64,000 bases of DNA. Source: Sporosarcina highlanderae. Its GTDB lineage: Bacteria > Bacillota > Bacilli > Bacillales_A > Planococcaceae. Shown piece after piece: positions 16,674 through 29,002 of the stretch. The stretch's first letter is position 1; every line of letters starts with the position of its first letter. The translations under genes and the position numbers were made by a program. The DNA lies in NCBI RefSeq assembly GCF_030433715.1, contig NZ_JAROCC010000008.1, positions 1-64,000 on the forward strand, read 5' to 3'. Under the pieces are notes generated by a model. The model was not told the DNA's origin, searched no databases, and was given only the letters and a program-made list of their open reading frames with translations.

Positions 16674-17912
16674 TTAACTTGCAAGATAGAATCGGCGTTT
16701 ATTAATAATAAGGGAAACGATAAACAGGATGACCTCGATGACGAGGTATGTAATAAGTAACACGGTAATACCATTTGAATAGGTAATAGCTTCTGTATTT
16801 AACAAAAAGTTCTTTTCCCCATCAACGATCTTCCCGAAATCAAAATAAGTCTGCGGGAATAGGCTAATGTCCTTACCGAACAATTCCCTTGTTGAGCGCG
16901 TGAAATAAAGGCGTTCTGAAAACAGGATCAAACTGCTTATAAATAAGACAATCCATTCATTCTTAAAAAGTAAACTTAAAACGATATTTAACCGAACGAA
17001 TAGGATGACTAACAACGGCAGGGCAAGGAGTGTCTTTCCTAAGTATGCTGCCATTGAAATGACACTATAATCTTCGGGTGTAAACGTATCTTGCTTAATC
17101 ATAATTGGGACATTCAAATCGAAATACCCGAATCCGAACTGAATCGTCATGATGAACACTCCAACAACGATAATGCTAAGAATGAACGCCATTGAGTAAA
17201 GAAATGCCGACAACGATTTCAGATTCAATTGGCGATACCAAGATATTGGTAAGCCTTGAAGGACAGCCTGATGTTTTCGATCCCTCGAGAGAATATCGCT
17301 ACTAAAATAAATGACGCAAAATAACAGGATGTAAATCCCGTAGTTTTGAAGGAAATTCTTCAATGTTTGCAAACCGGTTTTTTCATACATCAAACCAAAT
17401 GTGATTGGGTGATCCTTATTAAGGTAGTCATCATACTTCATCATCGTTTGGTAATACGCATGCTTCCGATCTTTACTGGGAAATGGTGCTTTCTGAAATA
17501 AAAAGCGATCCTCCAAATATTCATTCGGATTATTTTGCAGATAAAATGTTCTTAGTTGTAGCATGCGCTCAAAGTTTCGATCTTCAAAAGACTGTGACAT
17601 AGCTAAGAACAAATTATAATTGTAAGCATTTTTTGCATAGACGGGATTACCTACCTGAAAATAAACATCAATGCTTTTCCTATTAAAAACAAGACCGGTA
17701 TTCCCGATACTTTCCCATAGATCTTGCTGGTTTTCCAAATAAGTTAAATACTCGTGAGTCTTCTTTTTATCAAATGCTTCCTTCGTATTCGCATACGGCC
17801 ACAAAATTAAACAATAGCAAAACAATAAAACGGTGATGAAGAAAACAAAAGGAATCGTTCGTCTACTTCTTGCTGTAATTAAGAATTCATGCACTAAATA
17901 ATTTCGATTCAT
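16674..17912 (-). CDS. ABC-2 type permease B, copy 2
   Basis: This 412-residue membrane protein is the same length as its copy-1 paralogue, with conserved blocks such as MNRNYL.HEFLITA, SSDILSRDRKH and LNIVLSLLFKNEWIVL. It is the first gene of the four-gene unit permease B, permease A, ATPase, lipoprotein. The cargo is unknown. The set resembles self-resistance or envelope-stress exporters, but this is only inference. Confidence 0.82.
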   Translation of the reverse strand: MNRNYLVHEFLITARSRRTIPFVFFITVLLFCYCLILWPYANTKEAFDKKKTHEYLTYLENQQDLWESIGNTGLVFNRKSIDVYFQVGNPVYAKNAYNYNLFLAMSQSFEDRNFERMLQLRTFYLQNNPNEYLEDRFLFQKAPFPSKDRKHAYYQTMMKYDDYLNKDHPITFGLMYEKTGLQTLKNFLQNYGIYILLFCVIYFSSDILSRDRKHQAVLQGLPISWYRQLNLKSLSAFLYSMAFILSIIVVGVFIMTIQFGFGYFDLNVPIMIKQDTFTPEDYSVISMAAYLGKTLLALPLLVILFVRLNIVLSLLFKNEWIVLFISSLILFSERLYFTRSTRELFGKDISLFPQTYFDFGKIVDGEKNFLLNTEAITYSNGITVLLITYLVIEVILFIVSLIINKRRFYLAS

Positions 17913-17980
17913 CCCAGCTTCCCCTTTTTTATTTGTATATTTTAATTTGTGTATTGTCTCAAAATAATATATTACATTCT

Positions 17981-18009
17981 AATATACATAGTTAAGTTTA
18001 ATAGTTCAA
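17981..18009 (-). promoter_or_regulatory. Promoter of ABC cluster copy 2
   Basis: Minus-strand TTGAAC (18004-18009), a 17-bp spacer and TATATT (17981-17986). It is homologous to the copy-1 promoter, including the ATAGTTCAATAGTTTCTG stretch on the plus strand. Confidence 0.6.
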
Positions 18010-18035
18010 TAGTTTCTGATAATTTAAAACCAAAT

Positions 18036-18068
18036 AACCCCTACTTGCAATTTCGCAAATAGGGGTTC
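18036..18068 (-). terminator. Terminator of the aminotransferase gene
   Basis: On the minus strand ACCCCTATTTGC pairs with GCAAGTAGGGGT (one mismatch), followed by TTATTT. Confidence 0.75.
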
Positions 18069-18099
18069 CGTCATTCAACTTACCATCGTTTTTTCTGAA

Positions 18100-19266
18100 T
18101 TACACGCTTGCAGAAACTTCTTCTTTGAAGCGTTTTACAGCATTTTCAATTGTAACTTCATGACCGACTTCATTCAGTGTTTCACCAATTTTTTCGATTG
18201 CAGAAATGAGCATTGCTTCCGTTGTGTTACCCATATGCCCGATCCGGAATGCTTTACCACCCAAGTGTGCCAAGGCGCCCGCTACGATAACGCCTTTTTT
18301 CGCCAACACACTGCGGAATTCCGCGTCATTCAAACCTTCAGGATAGAGGATGCAGCTCAATGTTGATGCAGCAACATCTTCCTCGGCCAATGGCGTCATG
18401 CCAAATTCACGAAGTGCACCCCGGACTCCTCGTCCGAAAGCCGTATGTCTCGCATATCGTTTCTCCAATCCTTCTTCCATAACCAATTTCATGCCTTCAT
18501 CATATGCATAGACAAGGTTCACTGGTGGTGTCGCAAAGTATTTTGAAGGGTCATGCATGATTGGAATCCAGTTTTGAATATCACAATAATACGCCGGAAT
18601 ATGTTCCATTTTTTCACGTGCATCCAAAGCGGTTTGATTGAAGGCAACAATCGCCAATCCAGGAGGAACGCCAATCGCCTTTTGTGAACCTGTTAGGACG
18701 ACGTCAATCTTGTTCCCCGGACCTCCATATTCTTTGCTCATATCCTCTTCCATTGCAGCAGTCGCACAGACGCCATCCAAAATAACAAGCGCACCATGTT
18801 TCTTAACAATCGGAACGAGTGTCTCCAAATCGGCCGCTACTCCGGTTGACGTATCCGCATGAGTGATCGTTACCGCCTTGTATGTATTCTCCGACAACTT
18901 CTGTTCCACTTCTGCAGGTGACACCTGTTTTCCCCACTCGGCTTGAAGAACGTCCATCTCAATCCCGAATGCCTTCGCTAACTGAATGAATCGATCCCCG
19001 AAATATCCATGACTGACCACCAACAACCGCTCACCTGCAGCGACCGTATTGACAAGCGCCATTTCCATCCCGATCGTCCCTGATCCGGAAACGACGAACA
19101 CCTCTCCATCCGTCTTGAACATCTCGCGCGTCCTCTCGATCGAACGCTTGTAAATTTCAACGAACCGCGGATCCGTATGCCCTCTCGTCTCACTTGACAT
19201 TGCCTCGTAAATCGAGTCAATAACCGGAGTCGGTCCCGGTATCAAAAGCATTTCTTCATTACGCAT
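18100..19266 (-). CDS. Class V aminotransferase, alanine-glyoxylate type
   Basis: This 388-residue PLP enzyme starts MRNEEMLLIPGPTPV, the usual N-terminus of the alanine(serine)-glyoxylate aminotransferase family. The PLP lysine is in LTGSQKAIGVPPG (about residue 195), with the aspartate in VILDGVCA upstream. It would convert glyoxylate to glycine with an amino donor. Its place beside aceB and aceA, which make and use glyoxylate, supports that role. I prefer the ATG at 19266, with GGAGG 11 bases upstream, to the ATG at 19314. Confidence 0.85.
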   Translation of the reverse strand: MRNEEMLLIPGPTPVIDSIYEAMSSETRGHTDPRFVEIYKRSIERTREMFKTDGEVFVVSGSGTIGMEMALVNTVAAGERLLVVSHGYFGDRFIQLAKAFGIEMDVLQAEWGKQVSPAEVEQKLSENTYKAVTITHADTSTGVAADLETLVPIVKKHGALVILDGVCATAAMEEDMSKEYGGPGNKIDVVLTGSQKAIGVPPGLAIVAFNQTALDAREKMEHIPAYYCDIQNWIPIMHDPSKYFATPPVNLVYAYDEGMKLVMEEGLEKRYARHTAFGRGVRGALREFGMTPLAEEDVAASTLSCILYPEGLNDAEFRSVLAKKGVIVAGALAHLGGKAFRIGHMGNTTEAMLISAIEKIGETLNEVGHEVTIENAVKRFKEEVSASV

Positions 19267-19372
19267 ATTGAAAACATCCTCCCTATAGTCATTTTTCTTC
19301 TCTAATTCCTTCATTCGATAAAGTACAATGAATACCCTCTTTATAATGGCATAAATGGTGGATCCTAATCAA

Positions 19373-19415
19373 AAAGCCCGTTTTCCATGTACAAACTACA
19401 ATGGAAACGGGCTTC
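19373..19415 (-). terminator. Terminator of the zinc-ribbon protein gene
   Basis: Minus-strand AAGCCCGTTTCCA pairs with TGGAAAACGGGCTT (one mismatch) and is followed by TTTG. Confidence 0.8.
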
Positions 19416-19418
19416 CTG

Positions 19419-19535
19419 TCACTCGATATGCTTACCTATGCAGCGCTCACATTCATATAGTAGAGACTCGACTTGCTCCACGATTTCGCAACCGCATTCC
19501 ACGCAGTACTTTTTTGACTTTATCTGAGTTTCCAT
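19419..19535 (-). CDS. YhfH-like small zinc-ribbon protein
   Basis: This 38-residue protein reads METQIKSKKYCVECGCEI and continues to a second cysteine pair, C-E-R-C, near the C-terminus. The two CxxC-type pairs suggest one bound zinc. Length and pattern match the YhfH family of Bacillales, of unknown function. GGAGGG lies eight bases upstream of the ATG and a strong terminator follows. It sits between aceB and the glyoxylate aminotransferase on the same strand. Confidence 0.75.
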   Translation of the reverse strand: METQIKSKKYCVECGCEIVEQVESLLYECERCIGKHIE

Positions 19536-19552
19536 ATTGAATCCCTCCTTTT

Positions 19553-21163
19553 TCAATCTAAAATTCCATATCCCGGAAGCGTCAAAAACTCTTCGAACTC
19601 CTCCTGCAATGTCAATTCAACAAATAACTCGCTCGCTTCTTTAAACTTGCCAAAGCGGAATTCCTTCTCCCCAATCGCTGCTTTCAACTTCTCCATTTCC
19701 TCTTCAAACACTTCATGGAATAAATCAACAGTGATTTTCCTTCCATCTATTAACTTTCCTTCAGGATGACGAATCCATTGCCACACTTGTGAACGGGATA
19801 TCTCCGCGGTTGCAACATCTTCCATCAAATGGTTGATCGGCGCAGCTCCATTTCCGTTCAACCAGGAAGCGATATATTGAACCCCGACACTGCAATTCAA
19901 ACGCAATCCTTCTTCGGTGATCGTCCCGGTTGGCACTTCGAGCAAGTCGTCCGCCACCACTTTCACATCTTCACGTTTCCGGTGAACTTGATTCGGACCT
20001 TCCATCTTCTCATCGAACTCTTTCAGTGCCACAGCGACAAGTCCTGGGTGGGCAACCCACGTCCCGTCATGGCCATCCGTCACTTCCCTGCGTTTATCTT
20101 CAGCAACTTTCCGGAACGCTTCTTCATTTGCCTTGGGATTATTGCGGATCGGAATTTGCGCAGCCATCCCGCCAATCGCAAGTGCATTGCGCTTATGGCA
20201 TGTTTGGATACAAAGCTGAGTATAAGCCCTCATGAAAGGCGATGTCATTGTTACCTGCCCTCGATCCGGTAACATGACATCCGGCTCGTTACGAAGTCTT
20301 TTAATGAAGCTGAATATATAATCCCAGCGGCCGCAATTCAGACCCGCTGCATGATCACGTAATTCATAAAGGATTTCATCCATTTCGAACGCAGCAGTAA
20401 TCGTTTCGATCAAAACCGTAGCGCGTATCGTCCCGGCCGGAATTCCGATCCTTTCCTGTGCGAAGACGAACACTTCATTCCAAAATCTTGCCTCCAAATG
20501 GCTTTCAAGCTTAGGTAAATAAAAATATGGCGCCGTACCCCTTGCGATTAATTCCTTCGCATTATGGAAAAAGTAGAGCCCGAAATCGAAAAGCCCACCC
20601 GCCATCGGCTCACCGTCAATCAAAATATGCTTTTCATCCAAATGGAGCCCACGTGCCCTCACCATTAAAACGGCTGTTTCATCATTCAATGAATACTTTT
20701 TTCCATTCGACACCTGTTCGAACTCAATTGTCCGCCTTACAGCATCTTTCAGATTGACCTGCCCATTGATCATATTCGACCAAGTCGGCGAAGTCGCATC
20801 CTCGAAGTCCGCCATGAACGTCTTTGCACCCGAATTCAGCGCATTGATAATCATTTTACGGTCAACCGGTCCTGTGATCTCGACTCTCCGATCCTGCAAG
20901 TCGTTGGGAATGGGGGCAACCGTCCAATCCCCCTCCCGGATATGCTTCGTTTCCTCAAGGAAATCAAGTTTTTGCCCCTTATCAAGGAGCTCTTGGCGTT
21001 TTTCCCGTATTTCAAGCAATTCTTTTCGTCTTCCATTGAACGAATCATGCAGGCTGTAGAGGAATTCAAGTGCTTCCGGGGTCAGGATTTCTTCCGTTCC
21101 CGCGGTCATTTCACCAATAACATCCATATTGAAACGAATTTGTTCAGCAGTCAGTTCAACCAT
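19553..21163 (-). CDS. aceB: Malate synthase A
   Basis: This 536-residue enzyme condenses glyoxylate and acetyl-CoA to malate, the second glyoxylate-shunt step. Length and motifs fit malate synthase [19 protein letters not shown] (~residues 250-267), [15 protein letters not shown] (~275-290) and [10 protein letters not shown] (~370). It lies 27 bases downstream of aceA, so the two form an operon. Confidence 0.95.
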   Translation of the reverse strand: MVELTAEQIRFNMDVIGEMTAGTEEILTPEALEFLYSLHDSFNGRRKELLEIREKRQELLDKGQKLDFLEETKHIREGDWTVAPIPNDLQDRRVEITGPVDRKMIINALNSGAKTFMADFEDATSPTWSNMINGQVNLKDAVRRTIEFEQVSNGKKYSLNDETAVLMVRARGLHLDEKHILIDGEPMAGGLFDFGLYFFHNAKELIARGTAPYFYLPKLESHLEARFWNEVFVFAQERIGIPAGTIRATVLIETITAAFEMDEILYELRDHAAGLNCGRWDYIFSFIKRLRNEPDVMLPDRGQVTMTSPFMRAYTQLCIQTCHKRNALAIGGMAAQIPIRNNPKANEEAFRKVAEDKRREVTDGHDGTWVAHPGLVAVALKEFDEKMEGPNQVHRKREDVKVVADDLLEVPTGTITEEGLRLNCSVGVQYIASWLNGNGAAPINHLMEDVATAEISRSQVWQWIRHPEGKLIDGRKITVDLFHEVFEEEMEKLKAAIGEKEFRFGKFKEASELFVELTLQEEFEEFLTLPGYGILD

Positions 21164-21190
21164 CCTTTCGTTTTTAAATTAAACAATTAT

Positions 21191-22471
21191 TTAAATAAAC
21201 TGCGCTGCTTCCGTTGAACCTTTCATCGCAGTTGTAGACGAGGTTCCGCCTGAAATAACTTGAGCCACTTCGTCAAAATATCCAGTACCGACTTCGCGCT
21301 GATGGCGAGTTGCCGTGTATCCCTTCGATTCATTCGCGAATTCCGCCTCTTGCAACTTCGAATAAGCCGCCATTCCGTGGTCCTTATAGCTATGCGCTAA
21401 CTCGAACATACTGTGGTTCAGTGAATGGAATCCTGCCAATGTGACAAATTGGAATTTGTATCCCATCGCACCTAACTCGCGCTGAAATTTCTCGATTGTT
21501 TCATCATCAAGGTTGGCTTTCCAATTGAATGAAGGAGAGCAATTGTAAGCAAGCATTTTGTTAGGGAACTTTTCATGAATTGCATCCGCAAACCGCTTCG
21601 CTTCGTCAAGATCAGGCGTTGATGTTTCACACCAGATAAGATCTGCATAAGGTGCATATGCAAGACCACGGGCAATCGCCTGATCGATGCCTGCTTTCGT
21701 TCGGAAAAATCCTTCCGGCGTGCGCTCACCCGTAATGAATTCATGATCTCTTTCATCGATATCGCTTGTAATCAGATCCGCAGCATCCGCATCCGTCCGC
21801 GCAATGATTACGGTCGGCACGCCTAAGACATCAGCAGCAAGCCTTGCGGATATCAAATTTCGAACAGCGTTTTGCGTCGGCAGCAAAACTTTTCCTCCAA
21901 GATGACCACATTTCTTTTCGGATGCAAGCTGATCTTCAAAATGGACACCCGCTGCCCCAGCCTCAATCATCGCCTTCATTAATTCGAACACATTCAAAGG
22001 ACCGCCGAATCCGGCCTCCGCGTCGGCGACAATCGGGGCAAACCAATCAAACCCGTCTTCTCTTCCTTCCACATGATCGATTTGATCCGCGCGCTGCAAT
22101 GCCTGATTGATGCGCTTAACAACATTCGGCACACTATTTACCGGATACAAGCTTTGGTCCGGGTACATCTGCCCCGCCAAATTCGCATCGGCAGCAACTT
22201 GCCAACCGCTCAAGTAAATCGCCTGAAGACCAGCCTTCACTTGCTGGACTGCTTGATTGCCGGTTAGTGCCCCCAATGCATTGATGAAATTCTCTTCATG
22301 CAGCGATTTCCAAAGTCGCTCTGCGCCTTTTTTCGCCAATGTGTGTTCAATCTGGATGGAACCACGGAGCTTGACGACCTCTTCAGCTGTATACCCCCGC
22401 TCGATTCCCGCCCATCTTTCATCCTCACGCCAGTTTTTCTCCAACTGCTTTACCTGTTCAATTCGATTCAT
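21191..22471 (-). CDS. aceA: Isocitrate lyase
   Basis: This 426-residue enzyme cleaves isocitrate to succinate and glyoxylate. The catalytic motif KKCGH is at about residues 184-188. Further conserved blocks are [28 protein letters not shown] and NCSPSFNWK. The ATG at 22471 has GGGTGG upstream. It is the first gene of the aceA-aceB operon. A clear CcpA site was not found in front of it. Confidence 0.96.
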   Translation of the reverse strand: MNRIEQVKQLEKNWREDERWAGIERGYTAEEVVKLRGSIQIEHTLAKKGAERLWKSLHEENFINALGALTGNQAVQQVKAGLQAIYLSGWQVAADANLAGQMYPDQSLYPVNSVPNVVKRINQALQRADQIDHVEGREDGFDWFAPIVADAEAGFGGPLNVFELMKAMIEAGAAGVHFEDQLASEKKCGHLGGKVLLPTQNAVRNLISARLAADVLGVPTVIIARTDADAADLITSDIDERDHEFITGERTPEGFFRTKAGIDQAIARGLAYAPYADLIWCETSTPDLDEAKRFADAIHEKFPNKMLAYNCSPSFNWKANLDDETIEKFQRELGAMGYKFQFVTLAGFHSLNHSMFELAHSYKDHGMAAYSKLQEAEFANESKGYTATRHQREVGTGYFDEVAQVISGGTSSTTAMKGSTEAAQFI

Positions 22472-22630
22472 GAATGAATTCCACCCTTTCGATGAGTTGT
22501 CGGTTCATCTGTTATATAGTAATGTATTTGGCGTTTTGTTGTTATGGCACAGTAGGAAAGTAGCAATTCAAGTTGTGGAAGTGCCCGGTGGGGGTTCTAT
22601 GGGAAGTGGGCCGTTTTTGGGAGCAAAAAA

Positions 22631-22670
22631 AACCATAAACGAAATCATCCCTTCGATTTCGTCTACGGTT
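22631..22670 (-). terminator. Terminator of the ilv-leu operon
   Basis: On the minus strand AACCGTAGACGAAATC pairs with GATTTCGTTTATGGTT (two mismatches) and is followed by a run of T's after leuD. Confidence 0.9.
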
Positions 22671-22676
22671 TTATTA

Positions 22677-23261
22677 TCAGGCATGCTGTTTTTCATACTC
22701 CGCAATTTGTGCTTCGTACTGGAAGGTTAGGGAGATTTCGTCCCAGCCATTCAACAACATTTGTTTATAATACGGGTCGATTTCAAATGAATAGGTTTTA
22801 CCATCATCACCTGTAACAGTCTGTTGCTCAAGATTAATTTCCAAACTATATGGTGCTGCCTTTCCTTTTGCCAATAACTCTTCGATTTCATCCACCTCAA
22901 GACGGACAGGAAGTAGACCGTTTTTGAAGCAGTTGTTATGGAAAATATCCGCAAATGACGGTGCGATAACAACTTGGAATCCGTAATCTAAAATAGCCCA
23001 TGGCGCATGCTCCCTTGAAGAACCGCAGCCGAAATTCTCTTGAGCGACAAGGATTTTGGAGTCCTTGAATCGCTCATCGTTTAAAACAAAGTCTTTATTT
23101 TCTGTGCCATCCGCATTGATTCTCCAATGATAGAAGAGATATTTTCCGAAGCCGGTCCGTTCAATCCGCTTTAGGAATTCCTTCGAGATGATCTGGTCAG
23201 TATCGACATTCTTCCGGTCAAGAGGAGTCATGACGCTTTGTACTTCATTAATCGGTTTCAT
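22677..23261 (-). CDS. leuD: 3-isopropylmalate dehydratase small subunit
   Basis: This 194-residue swivelling-domain subunit pairs with LeuC to isomerise 2- to 3-isopropylmalate in leucine synthesis. Typical motifs are NVDTDQIISKEFLKR near residue 20 and GCGSSREHAPWAI near residue 75. It is the last gene of the operon, 18 bases after leuC. Confidence 0.95.
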   Translation of the reverse strand: MKPINEVQSVMTPLDRKNVDTDQIISKEFLKRIERTGFGKYLFYHWRINADGTENKDFVLNDERFKDSKILVAQENFGCGSSREHAPWAILDYGFQVVIAPSFADIFHNNCFKNGLLPVRLEVDEIEELLAKGKAAPYSLEINLEQQTVTGDDGKTYSFEIDPYYKQMLLNGWDEISLTFQYEAQIAEYEKQHA

Positions 23262-23279
23262 CGTCTCATCCTTTCTTCA

Positions 23280-24689
23280 TCATACATGCGCGAACTTCAT
23301 TGTCCGTACATCCGTGAACCGACCTGTAATCGCGGCAGCGGCTGCCATTGCAGGGCTCATCAAATGTGTCCGTGATCCCGCGCCTTGTCTGCCTTCGAAA
23401 TTACGATTCGATGTTGACGCACATCTTTCTCCTGCTGGGACGACATCATCGTTCATCGCGAGACACATGCTGCAGCCTGATTCGCGCCACTCGAAGCCCG
23501 CTTCAAGGAAAACTTTATCCAAACCTTCCTCTTCCGCCTGCCTTTTCACTGTTCGTGACCCTGGAACGACGATTGCTGTGACATTCGGATGCACTTTTTG
23601 TCCTGCAGTCACTTCAGCAGCATTCCTTAAATCGCTTAGTCTGGCGTTGGTACAGGATCCGATGAAAACATGTTGGATTTCGATTGAAGACAGTGGGGTC
23701 CCTTGTTCAAGTCCCATATAAGTAAGTGCTTTTTTCAAAGCCTCTTTATCGGATTCATTCTCAAAATCCGAGACTTTTGGAACTGTGTCGCTGATGCCAG
23801 ATCCCATGGATGGGTTCGTTCCCCATGTGACGAATGGTTCGATTTTCTCTGCATCGATTTCAAGGACAGTGTCGTAAACTGCGCCCTCATCAGTAGCTAA
23901 GGCGAGCCATTTTTCCGTTGCTTCCTCGAATGCAGCGCCTTCCGGGACATTTCGGCGGCCACGTAAATAGTCGATCGTCGTTTCATCCGGGCTGATCAAA
24001 CCTGCCTTTGCCCCCGCTTCGATGGACATATTGCAAATTGTCATCCGCTCCTCCATCGTCATCGAACGGATCGCTTCACCTGTGTATTCAACGATATGGC
24101 CAGTTCCGACATCAATTCCGAATTTCGCGATGATCGCAAGGATTACATCTTTCGCCGTTACGCCAAATCCTAACTCTCCCGTAATGCGGATTTCCATCGT
24201 TTTCGGCTTTGATTGCCATAAAGTCTGTGTCGAAAGGACATGCTCAACCTCACTCGTACCGATACCGAACGCAATCGCACCGAATGCCCCATGCGTTGAC
24301 GTATGGCTATCCCCGCAGACAATCGTCTTTCCGGGTTGTGTCAATCCAAGCTCTGGGCCGATAATATGAACAATTCCTTGGTCGGGGTGCTCCATATCCG
24401 CAAGTGGGATGCCGAATTCCGCACAGTTTTTTTCCAAAGTAGTGATCTGTTTTTTAGCGATTGGATCGTTGATTACCGGCAAATTTCGTGTCGGTACATT
24501 ATGGTCCATCGTTGCGAAACAGAGGTCGGGGCGACGAACTTTCCGTCCCGCAAGCCGTAATCCTTCAAATGCCTGGGGAGAAGTCACTTCATGCAATAAA
24601 TGAAGGTCAATGTACAGTAAATCCGGCTTCCCCTGTTCTTCATAGACGATATGCCGTTCCCAAATCTTTCCAATGATTGTTTTCGCCAT
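23280..24689 (-). CDS. leuC: 3-isopropylmalate dehydratase large subunit
   Basis: This 469-residue aconitase-type subunit keeps the three cysteines that bind the [4Fe-4S] cluster, one in [13 protein letters not shown] (~residue 348) and two in [10 protein letters not shown] (~409-412). Other conserved parts are [14 protein letters not shown] and the GMGS/TNPSMGS block. It forms the active enzyme with LeuD. Confidence 0.96.
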   Translation of the reverse strand: MAKTIIGKIWERHIVYEEQGKPDLLYIDLHLLHEVTSPQAFEGLRLAGRKVRRPDLCFATMDHNVPTRNLPVINDPIAKKQITTLEKNCAEFGIPLADMEHPDQGIVHIIGPELGLTQPGKTIVCGDSHTSTHGAFGAIAFGIGTSEVEHVLSTQTLWQSKPKTMEIRITGELGFGVTAKDVILAIIAKFGIDVGTGHIVEYTGEAIRSMTMEERMTICNMSIEAGAKAGLISPDETTIDYLRGRRNVPEGAAFEEATEKWLALATDEGAVYDTVLEIDAEKIEPFVTWGTNPSMGSGISDTVPKVSDFENESDKEALKKALTYMGLEQGTPLSSIEIQHVFIGSCTNARLSDLRNAAEVTAGQKVHPNVTAIVVPGSRTVKRQAEEEGLDKVFLEAGFEWRESGCSMCLAMNDDVVPAGERCASTSNRNFEGRQGAGSRTHLMSPAMAAAAAITGRFTDVRTMKFAHV

Positions 24690-24713
24690 TGCGCTTCTCC
24701 TTCCATGATTTAA

Positions 24714-25814
24714 TTACACATAAGAAAACATGATGCTATTTGAAACGAACTGAAGATCCAATTCGCCAATGACTTTTTCCGTCCATTCATTTGTCGAATG
24801 GACCCGGTCAAGATTGCCCGATAGATCCGCTGTGAAATGTCCGTCTTCAAACACCGTGTTGACCGCTTTCTCAATTGCGGCCGCCTCCGCCTCCATGCCG
24901 AATGAATAGCGAAGCATCATCGCAGCTGACAAAATTGCCGCTGCCGGATTCGCAACTCCTTTTCCGGCTACATCCGGGGCAGATCCATGTACAGGTTCGT
25001 ACAGGCCAAAGCCATCTGAACGAACACTTGCGGAAGGCAATAAACCAAGAGATCCAGTGATGACGGAAGCTTCATCACTCAAAATATCCCCAAACATATT
25101 TTCAGTGACGACAACATCGAAAGCAGCTGGATTTGTTATTAATTTCATCGCTGCGGAGTCAACTAACTGATGCTCGACTTCGATATCGGGGTAACTTTTT
25201 CGTTTTTCCTCAACGACTTCCCGCCAAAGCTTGCTGGATTCAAGCACATTCGCCTTATCGACGGATGTCACTTTCCCTTTCCGCAAGCGGGCAAGTTCAA
25301 ATGCCTTTTCGACGATCCGCTCGATTTCCTCACGCGTATAGACGAGTGTATCGACAGCAGATGTATCAGTCTTTCGGCTCGGTTGCCCGAAATAAATGCC
25401 GCCTGTCAATTCGCGGACAATCATCATGTCAACGTCCCGAACGATTTCTTCTTTTAAAGGAGATGCATGAAGTAAGGAAGGGACAGCTTTTATAGGTCTA
25501 AGGTTTGCGAATAAATCAAAATGCTTTCTGATTGCAAGCAGCCCTTTTTCCGGCCGCAATTCGGATGGATTCTGATCCCATTTGGGTCCACCGACTGCCC
25601 CTAAGAGGACTGCATCACTTGATTCGCAGAGAGCGATTGTCTCTTCAGGCAGCGGATTGTTGAACTTGTCGATCGCTTCCCCACCGATTGAACCATAGTT
25701 GAAATGGAATGTATGGTTGAACCTTCTTGCAATTACCTCAAGTACTCTTACTGCAGCCTCAGTCACTTCCGGTCCGATTCCATCACCTTGTAATACAGCC
25801 ACTCTTTTTTCCAT
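24714..25814 (-). CDS. leuB: 3-isopropylmalate dehydrogenase
   Basis: This 366-residue NAD-dependent oxidative decarboxylase has VLQGDGIGPEVT at the N-terminus, the substrate-binding VRELTGGIYFG (~residue 135), and DILSDEASVITGSLG plus EPVHGSAPD near the nucleotide site. It lies between leuA and leuC. The last residues (NSIMFSYV) differ from the usual end but do not affect known motifs. Confidence 0.95.
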   Translation of the reverse strand: MEKRVAVLQGDGIGPEVTEAAVRVLEVIARRFNHTFHFNYGSIGGEAIDKFNNPLPEETIALCESSDAVLLGAVGGPKWDQNPSELRPEKGLLAIRKHFDLFANLRPIKAVPSLLHASPLKEEIVRDVDMMIVRELTGGIYFGQPSRKTDTSAVDTLVYTREEIERIVEKAFELARLRKGKVTSVDKANVLESSKLWREVVEEKRKSYPDIEVEHQLVDSAAMKLITNPAAFDVVVTENMFGDILSDEASVITGSLGLLPSASVRSDGFGLYEPVHGSAPDVAGKGVANPAAAILSAAMMLRYSFGMEAEAAAIEKAVNTVFEDGHFTADLSGNLDRVHSTNEWTEKVIGELDLQFVSNSIMFSYV

Positions 25815-25878
25815 AGTACTTCTCCTCCTCGTTGTAATTAAGTTAAATATTCAGTCTCGAAGATGTATAAGATACTGC

Positions 25879-28471
<2,593 letters not shown>

Positions 28472-28486
28472 TTAGGTTTATATTTT

Positions 28487-29002
28487 TTATTTCAATATCG
28501 ATAACTGAGGTGAGTTCACTTTCTGTATTTCACGGGTGAATGCTGTTGCTCCGGTTCTTGATAATTCTTTGATTCCATAAGGTTTTACAAGATCAATGAA
28601 CGCTTCAATCTTCTCGGGTGCGCCGATCACTTGGTAGGTGACGACGTTTTTACTTGAATCGATGACCGTTGCGCGGAACGGTTCGACGATGCTGCTAATT
28701 TCGCTTCGTGCTTGCGGTGGAGAGACGACTTTCACTAATGCAAGTTCACGCATGACAATCGCTTTCTCGGTAATGTCATTCACTTTGAGGACATCAATCT
28801 GCTTTTGGAGCTGTTTAACCAATTGCTCGATTTTCTGTTCGTCTTCCACATGCACAATGAATGTCATTTTTGACATACCGGGCTGTTCAGTGTGTCCGAC
28901 AGTAATGCTTTCGATATTGAATTGCCGCTTCATCAGCAATCCCGTCACCCGGTTTAACACCCCGCTTTGATTAATAACGGTAACGGTTATGACTCTTCTC
29001 AT
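28487..29002 (-). CDS. ilvH: Acetolactate synthase regulatory (small) subunit
   Basis: This 171-residue protein has an N-terminal ACT domain ([20 protein letters not shown], residues 5-25) that binds valine for feedback inhibition. The C-terminal part binds the catalytic subunit. Its ATG overlaps the ilvB stop by four bases (ATGA type), as usual for this pair. Confidence 0.95.
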   Translation of the reverse strand: MRRVITVTVINQSGVLNRVTGLLMKRQFNIESITVGHTEQPGMSKMTFIVHVEDEQKIEQLVKQLQKQIDVLKVNDITEKAIVMRELALVKVVSPPQARSEISSIVEPFRATVIDSSKNVVTYQVIGAPEKIEAFIDLVKPYGIKELSRTGATAFTREIQKVNSPQLSILK

